Assembly (NCBI RefSeq): GCF_910588665.1
Contig: NZ_CAJUPR010000003.1
Span: 24,199 to 88,198 of the forward strand
Direction: 5' to 3'
DNA from: an uncultured Brachyspira sp.
GTDB lineage: Bacteria > Spirochaetota > Brachyspiria > Brachyspirales > Brachyspiraceae
DNA length: 64,000 nucleotides
Shown here piece after piece: positions 26,673 to 34,375 of the stretch. The notes beneath the pieces are model-generated. The model saw nothing but the letters and a program-made list of their open reading frames with translations, ran no database searches and was not told the origin of the DNA. Made by a program: the position numbers and the translations under genes. Positions within the stretch are counted from its first letter, which is position 1. Each line of letters begins with the position of its first letter.

Positions 26673-27417
26673 CAGTCAGATTGGCAAAAGAAAAACTCTT
26701 TATATAGTTAATTTTACACCTATAAGATTACTTGTATTTTCTATCGGCTGTACAGCTTTGATTTTATTTATATTTGTATTAGGTTTTCATTTAGGCGGCT
26801 CTAAACCTATACATGCAGGAAATAATTCGGGAGATTCAATTTCCGCTTTAATGAGAAATGCTCAGGACGAAGATAATATGTATGCAGAAATAAGCACTTC
26901 GGATATGCCTGATAATAATATCAGCGCATTAGATGAATATAATGCAAACAATAACGGCATTATAAGGGAGGGAAGCACTTCTGCGGACAGATACAGCGAA
27001 TACACTCAAAATCTGGCTTTAGAATTGGATACTATCAATGAAAATATTAAAGATAGGGATACTGCAGGATTATCTCCCAACACAACTTATACTCCTCCTC
27101 AGCAGGCAGCAAATATATTTTCGGCCTCATCTTCAAGAGTGCCTTATACGAGAAGTTCATCTTCCGATTCCATATATTTTATACAGGTAGCTGTAGGATA
27201 TGACAGAGATAATACTTATTCCGCAAGAGACAGCTTAAAGTCAAAATTTCCAAAAGCTTTTATAAAAGAGGAAGCTATGTCCGACGGAAAAACTATGTAT
27301 AAATTAAAAATGGGAAGATATGAAACCAGAGAGGAAGCTCAAAAGGCTTTGTCTGAAATAAAAAAGATACCTGCATATAAAGACAGTTATATTTATTCGG
27401 ATAAGAAAATAAGTTAA
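26623..27417 (+). CDS. membrane-anchored SPOR-domain protein
   Basis: The 264-residue protein has a charged cytoplasmic N-terminus, one transmembrane helix (about 33-56), a low-complexity Asn/Asp/Ser-rich periplasmic linker, and a C-terminal SPOR domain (about 183-260, starting IYFIQVAVGYDR). SPOR domains bind the denuded glycan strands that accumulate at division septa, so with ftsZ three genes upstream this is a candidate division protein of the FtsN type. The start has a strong GGAAGG site inside coaE, giving a 50-base overlap, and supports the assigned ATG. A terminator follows. Confidence 0.82.
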   Translation: MELNQNQNTEEKESSINSQIGKRKTLYIVNFTPIRLLVFSIGCTALILFIFVLGFHLGGSKPIHAGNNSGDSISALMRNAQDEDNMYAEISTSDMPDNNISALDEYNANNNGIIREGSTSADRYSEYTQNLALELDTINENIKDRDTAGLSPNTTYTPPQQAANIFSASSSRVPYTRSSSSDSIYFIQVAVGYDRDNTYSARDSLKSKFPKAFIKEEAMSDGKTMYKLKMGRYETREEAQKALSEIKKIPAYKDSYIYSDKKIS

Positions 27418-27444
27418 ATAAATAATATCCTAAAAGTTATAGTT

Positions 27445-27483
27445 ATGCCCTTTTAAATATTTATAAGGGCATTAATATTTTTT
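27445..27483 (+). terminator. intrinsic terminator after the SPOR gene
   Basis: ATGCCCTT (27445-27452) pairs perfectly with AAGGGCAT (27465-27472), followed by TAATATTTTTT. It lies between two convergent genes, and the T-run fits rightward termination best. Confidence 0.8.
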
Positions 27484-28540
27484 AAACAATCTGCTCAAAC
27501 TTCATATTTTTAGCTTCTTTGCAGTTTATTTCTATAATTTCTTTTTTATATTCTTTTTCATTTTTATCATAGTATGATGCGGTTATATGAAGTTTTTCCA
27601 TTTCTTCTTTTGAAAAATATCCCATTATCATAGCAGAGTTGTAAATTATATCATAGTTTTCTATACTGCCGTATATCTCCAAATATCCGAAAGGTCCTTT
27701 ATTATAATTAGGCTTTAAAGTTATGCAGTTTTTTTTATTTCTTTTTTCTAAAGCGTCATTTTCTTTTTCGTTTCTGCCGAGTAAAAGCTTAATATTTTTA
27801 CTCATTCTTATATGTCTGCCTATAGCCAAATACTGCATAAGTTCAATATTAAGTATTTCTTTTCCGTTATTTGATATTAAATCTGAATATCTTCTTGCAT
27901 ATCCTTTATCAACTATGGAACAGCCCGCTCCAGAAGGAATAGGGTAGTCAGTTATTCCGAATTCTTCCGCTAATTTCATCTGAATATGTCTTGATCTTCC
28001 GTATATATCATATAAATTTTCCCTGTTTATTAATCCTTCCTTTTCAGCTTTAGTTATCGGCAAAAGTTTTGCAGATAAAGGTCTTAATAATTTTCCTTCA
28101 AGTCCGCTTTCTTTTACAGCATTTATTAAATCCTGAGATTTCTGACTCATAGGTCTTTGTCCTTTTACTTCTCCTGTGGCTATAAAATCAAAACCTTCAT
28201 CTTCCATTATTTTTTTAGCAGTTTTAAGCATTAATATATGACAGTCCAAACATGGATTAATAGCGCTTCCATATCCGTATTTAGGATTTAAAAACATATC
28301 TAAGTAGACATCTTTTAAAGATACAAATCTTATCGGTATATTAAGAAAGTCGGCGGCTTTTTTAGCAGGATCATCATTATATATATTTAAAAGTTCTTCT
28401 TTTATAACGGCATATTCCAATCCTGTAACAAATCTTAAAGCGAGCATATCAATATTTTCTCTTTTTAATACGGCTCCTGCAATTGTACTGTCTAATCCTC
28501 CGGATAATAGTAAAATAGCTTTTGCTCTTTTATTGCTCAT
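27482..28540 (-). CDS. PP-loop ATPase, probable tRNA sulfurtransferase
   Basis: The 352-residue protein has the PP-loop LLSGGLDST (about 11-19), a CxxC in NPCLDCHIL (about 116-124), and GAGCSIVDKGYARR near 207-220. This fits the ThiI/MnmA-like tRNA-thiolating branch. After about residue 260 a second domain follows (CITLKPNYNKGPFGYLEIYG) that resembles NFACT-R/DUF814-like RNA-binding domains. MnmA is present separately, so it is not the missing copy of that enzyme. The exact tRNA position is not predictable. It is leftward, alone, with a good promoter at 28579-28606. Confidence 0.65.
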   Translation of the reverse strand: MSNKRAKAILLLSGGLDSTIAGAVLKRENIDMLALRFVTGLEYAVIKEELLNIYNDDPAKKAADFLNIPIRFVSLKDVYLDMFLNPKYGYGSAINPCLDCHILMLKTAKKIMEDEGFDFIATGEVKGQRPMSQKSQDLINAVKESGLEGKLLRPLSAKLLPITKAEKEGLINRENLYDIYGRSRHIQMKLAEEFGITDYPIPSGAGCSIVDKGYARRYSDLISNNGKEILNIELMQYLAIGRHIRMSKNIKLLLGRNEKENDALEKRNKKNCITLKPNYNKGPFGYLEIYGSIENYDIIYNSAMIMGYFSKEEMEKLHITASYYDKNEKEYKKEIIEINCKEAKNMKFEQIV

Positions 28541-28578
28541 TAATTTTTTTCCTTAAATTATTATTAATTTATTTTTAT

Positions 28579-28606
28579 AATATACTAAAACACATTATTT
28601 TGTCAA
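28579..28606 (-). promoter_or_regulatory. promoter of the PP-loop gene
   Basis: Read leftward, TTGACA (28601-28606) and TATATT (28579-28584) are separated by 16 bases and lie 39 bases before the start codon. Confidence 0.65.
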
Positions 28607-28634
28607 TATTTTAATATACATCTTAATACTGCAG

Positions 28635-28662
28635 TTGACAAATAATATCAATTTATTATAAT
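28635..28662 (+). promoter_or_regulatory. consensus promoter with no obvious gene behind it
   Basis: TTGACA (28635-28640) and TATAAT (28657-28662) are both perfect and 16 bases apart. The expected transcript would start near 28669, run through the hairpin at 28686-28714 and then antisense to the degenerate lipoprotein gene. No rightward coding sequence of any length follows until 29313. Confidence 0.6.
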
Positions 28663-28681
28663 TCAGATGGGATATAAAGAT

Positions 28682-28714
28682 AAAAAACTCCTATATTATA
28701 ATAATATAGGAGTT
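28682..28714 (-). terminator. intrinsic terminator behind the lipoprotein remnant
   Basis: The inverted repeat AACTCCTATA (28686-28695) and TATAGGAGTT (28705-28714) has a nine-base loop, and on the minus strand it is followed by a run of six or more T. It faces the leftward lipoprotein remnant that ends at 28781. Confidence 0.75.
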
Positions 28715-28780
28715 ATGTTTATTTAATCAAGCCTGTTTAGTTAGGATAAAGTAAAGTGAAGGTTTGAAAAAATAGCATAA

Positions 28781-29011
28781 TTAATTTTGTATATCAGCTT
28801 TAGTTGTTACTTTTATTATTTTTGAAAGATCTTTATAGCCTTTTGCTTTTCCTGTAACTGTAACTTCTTTTCTAGTCTCATCAACATCAGATAAAGTAAA
28901 GTTAACAGTTTTTTCATTGTTGTCTCCTCCATTGTTCTCAATGGGATTTGTAGGAGTATTGGCATTTTTATCTTTGCAGCTTATACCAAATAAATCGTCT
29001 GATATAATTTT
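28781..29011 (-). pseudogene. degenerate small lipoprotein gene, 5' end lost
   Basis: Leftward, an open stretch of 76 codons reads from just after an in-frame TAA (29012-29014) to a stop at 28781-28783. It encodes DDLFGISCKDKNANTPTNP near its start, a lipoprotein-like Cys followed by a polar linker, and then a beta-rich part ending in TTKADIQN. No ATG, GTG or TTG start is available in frame, and no signal peptide precedes the Cys. The terminator at 28682-28714 lies behind it. It therefore looks like the surviving 3' part of a lipoprotein gene. An unusual start codon cannot be ruled out. Confidence 0.55.
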
Positions 29012-29102
29012 TTAAATTATAATATTTGCCTGAAAATTAAAAAATCAGGTTTTGACAGCTTAAAAATTGCAGATAAGATTCTTTTATATATAAAAAATTG
29101 TT

Positions 29103-29184
29103 TGCTCGAGACTGGACTTGAACCAGCACGGTGTTACCCGACAGCACCTCAAGCTGTTGTGTCTACCTATTCCACCACCCGAGC
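29103..29184 (-). tRNA. tRNA-Leu (anticodon GAG)
   Basis: Read leftward, the acceptor strand GCTCGGG pairs with CTCGAGC (one G-T pair), with discriminator A at 29103. The anticodon stem-loop is ACAGC-TTGAGGT-GCTGT, giving anticodon GAG, and the T-loop is GGTTCAAGTCC. The long variable arm is typical of class II tRNAs such as Leu. CCA is not encoded, so it must be added after transcription. It reads CUC and CUU codons. Confidence 0.93.
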
Positions 29185-29210
29185 TTAAATATAGACATTA
29201 ATTTAAAAAT

Positions 29211-29238
29211 ATTATATATTAAATAATCATTTTGTCAA
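29211..29238 (-). promoter_or_regulatory. promoter of tRNA-Leu
   Basis: Read leftward, TTGACA (29233-29238) and TATAAT (29211-29216) are separated by 16 bases and lie 26 bases before the mature 5' end at 29184. Confidence 0.75.
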
Positions 29239-29312
29239 ATATTTATGATGCCGTACTTAAGTTTGAAATATATAAATATAAAAATATGAAAATAATATTT
29301 AAGGAAATAAAT

Positions 29313-30137
29313 ATGAATTATATGTCGAATTTGCATACTCATACAATATACTGCGACGGTAAAAATACCGTTGAAGAGAATATAAAAAGCGCTGCTGATA
29401 AAGGCTTAATAAGCATAGGCTTTTCGGGTCATTCTCATTTTTATAAAGATAAAACTTCTATGACTGAAGAGGGCACTTTAAAATATATAGAAGATGTAAA
29501 TAAAAATAAATATATATATAAAGATAAGATACAGGTATATTTGGGTATAGAGGGAGATTATTATTCAAATTTAAATAAAGACACCGATAAAGAAATGGGG
29601 CTTGATTACAGAATAGGCTCTGTACATTATATAGATGATGGTAATAATTCGTATTTTCCTATAGATATGTCAAGAGAAAGTTTTAACAATGCAGTTAAAT
29701 ATTTCGGAGGCATAAAAGAGGTTGTTTGCAGATATTATGATAATGTTATTAAAATGATAGAAACTCAAAAGCCTGATATTATAGGACATTTGGATTTGGT
29801 AAGAAAATATAATTTGAATAAAGAATATTTTACAGAAGAGGAAGATTGGTATATATCTAAAATAGATGAGGTTTTGAATATTATTAAAAAAAATAAATGC
29901 TTAGTTGAATTAAATACAAAACTTATGAATAAAAATAATTTAGATGCTCATTATCCTAATAAATATACTATAAAGAAATTATTAGAAATAGATGCAGATT
30001 TTATTATAAATACTGATGCGCATTGGTCGGATAATGTTGATCATTTTTATATTGAAGCGGTTAATGAATTAAAAAATATAGGGGTAAAATATATAAAAAT
30101 CTTAATTGATAATACTTTTAAGAGTATAGAAATTTAA
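29313..30137 (+). CDS. PHP-domain phosphatase, HisJ-like
   Basis: The 274-residue protein has the PHP fold with its metal-binding motifs: NLHTHTIYCDG near residues 6-16, GFSGHSHF near 38, GIEGDYY near 78, GHLDLVRKYN near 165-174, and NTDAHW near 233-238. HisJ-type histidinol-phosphate phosphatase is the closest named relative, but no other his genes are nearby, so it may be a general phosphoesterase. The start is the ATG at 29313, because AAGGA lies seven bases upstream. A more upstream TTG at 29232 would add 27 residues with no ribosome site. Confidence 0.75.
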   Translation: MNYMSNLHTHTIYCDGKNTVEENIKSAADKGLISIGFSGHSHFYKDKTSMTEEGTLKYIEDVNKNKYIYKDKIQVYLGIEGDYYSNLNKDTDKEMGLDYRIGSVHYIDDGNNSYFPIDMSRESFNNAVKYFGGIKEVVCRYYDNVIKMIETQKPDIIGHLDLVRKYNLNKEYFTEEEDWYISKIDEVLNIIKKNKCLVELNTKLMNKNNLDAHYPNKYTIKKLLEIDADFIINTDAHWSDNVDHFYIEAVNELKNIGVKYIKILIDNTFKSIEI

Positions 30138-30146
30138 TTAATTTAT

Positions 30147-30174
30147 TTGAAAAAATATTATTATGAAATATAAT
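30147..30174 (+). promoter_or_regulatory. promoter of the mscS gene
   Basis: TTGAAA (30147-30152) and TATAAT (30169-30174) with a 16-base spacer, 26 bases before the ATG. Confidence 0.6.
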
Positions 30175-30200
30175 GTTATATTTGCTTCTGAGAGGTATAT

Positions 30201-31238
30201 ATGAATTATTTAAAAGAGACAATAATTTGGAATAACAGTTTATTAAGATATTTAGTATCTTTATCAGTATTCTTTATCAGTTTGCTCATGATGAAGTTAA
30301 TTTTATTTTTTTTGCTTAAAATACTATTGAAGCTCAATGAAAAAATTCACAATATATTTATATACGAACTTGTAAAAAGTATTAAAAAAAGAGTAAGACC
30401 TATTATATTTTTGATTTCTTTGTTTATGGGAAAATTATGCTTAATAATTCCTAAAGATGTGGGTACATATTGGATAAAAATACTTATTATTTTAATAGTG
30501 ATATTTACAATGATGTTTATATGCGATATCATCGGAAATTTCAGTATTAATTATCTGTCAAATAAAAAAGATATAGTTATTTCCGACGGCATAATTACCA
30601 TATTAAAAGCTTTAGTATGGATAATCGGTTTTCTTACTATACTTTCAAATTTAGGAGTTAATGTTAATACATTTATTGCAGGACTTGGAATAGGAGGCGT
30701 GGCGGTTGCTTTTGCGGCTCAAAGTATAATAGCCGATTTATTTAATTATTTTGTTATAGTGTTTGATAAGCCTTTCTTAAAGGGAGATTATATACAGATA
30801 GATAAGGACTCGGGCACAGTTGAATATATAGGCATTAAATCCACCCGTATAAGAAGAAACAGCGGAGAACAGCTTTTAATATCAAATACTAATCTGCTTT
30901 CTTCAAGAATACAAAATTACAGAATATTAGAAAAAAGAAGAAAATATATGCTGCTTGGAGTTGAATATTCAACATCTTTAGAAAAATTAAAGCTTATACC
31001 GAATATTATACAGACTGTAATAGAAAATGCTGATAATACAGAGTTTTCCAGCGCAAGATTTGTAGAGTTTGCAGATTCTTCTCTTAATTTTGAAATAATA
31101 TACTATGTAAATACATCGGAATATAAAGAGTTTGTAAGGATTGTTGAAGATATAAATTATAAAATAGTAGATGAGTTTAATAAATTGAATATAAGTTTTG
31201 CATTTCCGTCAAGGACTTTGTATATAAACAAAGTATAA
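30201..31238 (+). CDS. MscS-family mechanosensitive channel
   Basis: The 345-residue channel opens on membrane tension to release solutes in hypo-osmotic shock. Hydrophobic helices lie at about 13-38, 62-82, 88-110 and 128-150, followed by the pore-lining helix with the Gly/Ala pattern GLGIGGVAVAFAAQSIIADL (about 156-175) and the beta domain starting FDKPFLKGDYIQID. The C-terminal cytoplasmic domain extends to residue 345. It matches MscS length and pore motif closely. A ribosome site AGAGG precedes the ATG, and transcription probably starts at the promoter at 30147. Confidence 0.9.
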   Translation: MNYLKETIIWNNSLLRYLVSLSVFFISLLMMKLILFFLLKILLKLNEKIHNIFIYELVKSIKKRVRPIIFLISLFMGKLCLIIPKDVGTYWIKILIILIVIFTMMFICDIIGNFSINYLSNKKDIVISDGIITILKALVWIIGFLTILSNLGVNVNTFIAGLGIGGVAVAFAAQSIIADLFNYFVIVFDKPFLKGDYIQIDKDSGTVEYIGIKSTRIRRNSGEQLLISNTNLLSSRIQNYRILEKRRKYMLLGVEYSTSLEKLKLIPNIIQTVIENADNTEFSSARFVEFADSSLNFEIIYYVNTSEYKEFVRIVEDINYKIVDEFNKLNISFAFPSRTLYINKV

Positions 31239-31260
31239 TTAAGGATTGTTTATGGATTAG

Positions 31261-31282
31261 CATGGTGTATACATGGTGTATA
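31261..31282 (+). repeat. tandem 11-bp direct repeat
   Basis: Two head-to-tail copies of CATGGTGTATA (31261-31271 and 31272-31282) lie in the 253-base gap between mscS and galT. Each contains GTATAC. The remainder of the gap is AT-rich with no coding sequence seen. Confidence 0.7.
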
Positions 31283-31420
31283 CCAATAAAAAGTTTTAGA
31301 AATAAAATGAAAAATAAGTTAAAATCTATTAAATCACATAATTATCCTGTTGATTTGTAAATTATATTTATATGTTTGATAATTTAATTTTATATTTTCA
31401 AATTATAATTATTTTATGTA

Positions 31421-31448
31421 TTGTTTATTATTAAAAAAGGTATATAAT
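31421..31448 (+). promoter_or_regulatory. promoter of galT and the following glycosyltransferase
   Basis: TTGTTT (31421-31426) and TATAAT (31443-31448) with a 16-base spacer, 43 bases before the galT start. Confidence 0.5.
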
Positions 31449-31491
31449 TATAGGCGTAAATATAAAATATATATTCTAAGGAGAAATTAAC

Positions 31492-32466
31492 ATGGCGGAA
31501 TTGCGTTATAATCCATTGCTTGGAGATTATGTAATGATAGCAAGTCATAGGCAATCGCGTCCTCAAATGCCTAAGGATTATTGTCCTTTTTGTCCGGGAA
31601 GCGGAAAGGTTCCTGACAGTTATGAGGTTTTTTGCTATGATAATGATTTTCCTGCTTTATCTTTTGAACCCCCGTATCCTGACGAAGTAGACAATGGCAA
31701 AATGTTTAAAACAGCTCCTTCAATAGGCAAATGCGAGGTTATTTTATATTCTCCTGATCATAATACAACTTTATCAGAACTTTCGGCAGAACATATTACT
31801 AAATTGGTAATTTTATGGCAGGAAAGAATGAGAGCAATAGCTAAGAATAAAAAAATAAAATATATAATGCCTTTTGAAAATAAAGGAGAGGTTGTTGGTG
31901 TTACAATGCCTCACCCTCATGGTCAGATATACGGATACAGTTGGATACCTTTAAGAATAAAAAGAAAAATAGAAATGGCTTCAAGTTATTATAATGCTAA
32001 TTGCAGTAATCTGTTTATGGATATGATAGAACAAGAGCTTGATGATAATAGAAGGGTCATATTTGAAAATGATCATTTTATTTGTTTTCTTCCTTTTGCC
32101 TCAGAATATCCTTACGGCATAATGATAATGCCTAAAAAAATAACTCTTTCTATTGCAGATTTTAATAAAGAGGAAAGTATTTCTCTAGCTGACGCTTTAA
32201 AAAAGGCTGTTTCTTCATTGGATTTGCTTTTTGATATTAAATTTCCATATATGATGTGCATGTACAGTGCACCTGTAAATGACGGCTTTAATTACAGCAA
32301 TATATGGAATTATCATATAGAGTTTTTCCCGCCTATGAGAAGCAAGGAAAAGCAGAAATTTAATGCTTCTTCCGAAACAGGAGCTTGGGCGCCTTGCAAT
32401 CCTACAAGTCCTGAAGAGATGGCGGCTCAGTTAAGAACTGCATATATAAGATATATGGGAATGTAG
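31492..32466 (+). CDS. galT: galactose-1-phosphate uridylyltransferase
   Basis: GalT exchanges UMP between UDP-glucose and galactose-1-phosphate. The 324-residue protein has the zinc-type CPFC (C27, C30) and the catalytic HPHGQ at about 141-145, in which the second His becomes uridylylated in this family. The late zinc-region segment YHIEFFPPMR lies near 278-287. GGAG lies eight bases before the ATG. A second, divergent GalT-like gene lies at 58057. galE and galK are not in the window. A glycosyltransferase starts on the very next base after the stop, so UDP-sugar use for surface polymers is plausible. Confidence 0.85.
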   Translation: MAELRYNPLLGDYVMIASHRQSRPQMPKDYCPFCPGSGKVPDSYEVFCYDNDFPALSFEPPYPDEVDNGKMFKTAPSIGKCEVILYSPDHNTTLSELSAEHITKLVILWQERMRAIAKNKKIKYIMPFENKGEVVGVTMPHPHGQIYGYSWIPLRIKRKIEMASSYYNANCSNLFMDMIEQELDDNRRVIFENDHFICFLPFASEYPYGIMIMPKKITLSIADFNKEESISLADALKKAVSSLDLLFDIKFPYMMCMYSAPVNDGFNYSNIWNYHIEFFPPMRSKEKQKFNASSETGAWAPCNPTSPEEMAAQLRTAYIRYMGM

Positions 32467-33462
32467 GTGTCATTAAAATTTACAGTTATTATACCTCATA
32501 GAATTGGTGAAAATATAGAAAAAACCTTAGCAGGGGTATATCTATCAAATTACCCTATGGAAAAAATCGAAATTTTTCAGGCTGAAGGTACACATCCTAC
32601 AGTTCAAAGAAATGAATGTATTAAGCAGTCTTCGGGAGATATTATATATTTTATAGATAATGATTCTATAATTAGTTCTGATAATATAAGGGAAGCAGGC
32701 ATAATATTTGAAAATGACGAAAAAACCGCTGTTGTCGGAGGACCCGCTGTTCATAAAGTTAATTCAATGTCTGAAATGTATATAGATAAATGTATGAAGT
32801 CTTATTATGCTGTAGGACCTATAGCAAACAGATATAGAGCAGATGACAGAGAAATAAAGGAAGGTACTGACAGAGATGTTATACTTTGCAATTTATTTGT
32901 TAGAAGAAATGTTTTATTTGAGGCAGGACTCTTTAATGAAAGTTTATATCCTAATGAAGAAAACGCTTTGATAGACAGAATACTTTCACTTGGATATAAA
33001 TTAATATATAATCCCAATATAGTAGTGGAAAGACCGCCTAGATCTAATTTAAACTCGTATATAAAAATGCTGCTTAATTACGGAAGGGGCAGATTTGAGC
33101 AATTATTCAGAGATTTTAACAGTAAAAATTTAATATTTACACTTCCTGCTTTATTTTCAGCTTATATTATTCTATGTCCTATAATGCTTATAATATTTAA
33201 TACTTTTAAAGCCTGCATAATAAAATTTTATTTTATTCCGTTATTGGTTTATATAATAATAACTTTATTTGCTGGTATTTTATATTCTTTTAAGGATGAC
33301 GGATTTGCTTCTAAAATTTGCGGGATATTTGTATATCCTTTTATGTTTTTTATAACTCATTTCTTTTACGGATTTGGATTTTTTTACGGCATTATAAAAG
33401 TAATAAGTAAGTTTAAGAGAATTGCAGATTTTACTATAAAGAAGTATAAATCTTTTGGATAA
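32467..33462 (+). CDS. family 2 glycosyltransferase with C-terminal membrane helices
   Basis: The 331-residue protein starts with GTG immediately after the galT stop. It has a GT-A-like domain (about 1-210) with FTVIIPHRIGENIEKTL (4-20), an RNECIKQSSGDIIYFIDNDS region (about 46-67) carrying the Asp-x-Asp motif, and then four hydrophobic helices (about 225-320). This is the layout of membrane-bound polysaccharide transferases. It probably transfers a sugar onto a lipid-linked or polysaccharide acceptor, in coordination with galT. The sugar is unknown. Confidence 0.75.
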   Translation: MSLKFTVIIPHRIGENIEKTLAGVYLSNYPMEKIEIFQAEGTHPTVQRNECIKQSSGDIIYFIDNDSIISSDNIREAGIIFENDEKTAVVGGPAVHKVNSMSEMYIDKCMKSYYAVGPIANRYRADDREIKEGTDRDVILCNLFVRRNVLFEAGLFNESLYPNEENALIDRILSLGYKLIYNPNIVVERPPRSNLNSYIKMLLNYGRGRFEQLFRDFNSKNLIFTLPALFSAYIILCPIMLIIFNTFKACIIKFYFIPLLVYIIITLFAGILYSFKDDGFASKICGIFVYPFMFFITHFFYGFGFFYGIIKVISKFKRIADFTIKKYKSFG

Positions 33463-33588
33463 ATCTTAATACTGTAATTTTTATATTGAAAAATTACTTT
33501 ATATGTTCATAATTTTTTAATGCTGTATATTATTTATTATAAAATATAAAAAAATCTTATAAAGTCTGTTTTTTATTAAAATAAATAT

Positions 33589-33617
33589 TTGCAAATTATA
33601 ATCATTTATGATATATT
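33589..33617 (+). promoter_or_regulatory. candidate promoter of cmk-rpsA
   Basis: TTGCAA (33589-33594) and TATATT (33612-33617) with a 17-base spacer, 35 bases before the cmk GTG start. Confidence 0.45.
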
Positions 33618-33652
33618 GTATAAACAATTATTTTAATTAAAAAAGGTTATAG

Positions 33653-34321
33653 GTGTCAAATACATACAAAATAATTACTTTAGACGGTCCTTCAGGTGCA
33701 GGCAAAAGTACATTAGCTAAATTGCTTGCAGAAAAATTGTCTTTTAAATATTTAGACACCGGCGCTATGTATAGGGCGGTAGCCTTGTATATGATAAAAC
33801 ATCATATTGATATAAATAATAACAGCGAAGTCATATCGGCTCTTAATAATTTAAGTATTAGCTTTAGTGATGAAGGAAGAATATATTTAGATAATGAAGA
33901 TGTAACGGAATCTGTAAGAAGTACGGAAGTAGTTAATCTTGTTTCTGCAGTTTCATCTATCAGCGCAGTAAGACGAAGTATGGTCTCTTTGCAGAGAAAG
34001 ATAGCTGAAGGCGGTAATTATGTTATAGACGGCAGAGATATAGGCAGCGTAGTTTTTCCTTATTCTGAATATAAATTTTATATTGATGCTTCATTAAATG
34101 AAAGAGTTAAACGGAGATTTGAGGAAGAAGCATCTAAAGGAAAAACTTTAAGTTATGAAGATGTTAAAAAAAGTATAATAAAAAGAGATGAGTTTGACTC
34201 AAATAGAGAAGATAGTCCGCTTGTAGTACCTGAAAATGCTTGTATTATTGATACTACTAATATGACTATTGATGAAGTTGCAGAGAAAATCACTAATGTG
34301 ATTTTTAATAAAAAAATCTAA
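33653..34321 (+). CDS. cmk: cytidylate kinase
   Basis: Cmk phosphorylates CMP and dCMP to the diphosphates. The 222-residue sequence has the P-loop GPSGAGKST (about 12-20), the CMP-specific LDTGAMYRAVAL near 35-46, and VIDGRDIGSVVFP near 124-136. The length is typical of Cmk (about 225). The start is GTG at 33653 with AAAAAGG upstream, because no ATG lies before the P-loop at proper distance. rpsA follows after 54 bases, and cmk-rpsA is a conserved pair in many bacteria, which supports the call. Confidence 0.93.
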   Translation: MSNTYKIITLDGPSGAGKSTLAKLLAEKLSFKYLDTGAMYRAVALYMIKHHIDINNNSEVISALNNLSISFSDEGRIYLDNEDVTESVRSTEVVNLVSAVSSISAVRRSMVSLQRKIAEGGNYVIDGRDIGSVVFPYSEYKFYIDASLNERVKRRFEEEASKGKTLSYEDVKKSIIKRDEFDSNREDSPLVVPENACIIDTTNMTIDEVAEKITNVIFNKKI

Positions 34322-34375
34322 TGAATATAGTTGTATATATTTTTTGCCTGTTAATATACAGGAGGGAGAGAGACA

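Noticed and set aside
33474..33500. GTAATTTTT/AAAAATTAC hairpin after the second glycosyltransferase
   Set aside because: The stem has only two G/C pairs and only three T follow, too weak to call a terminator.
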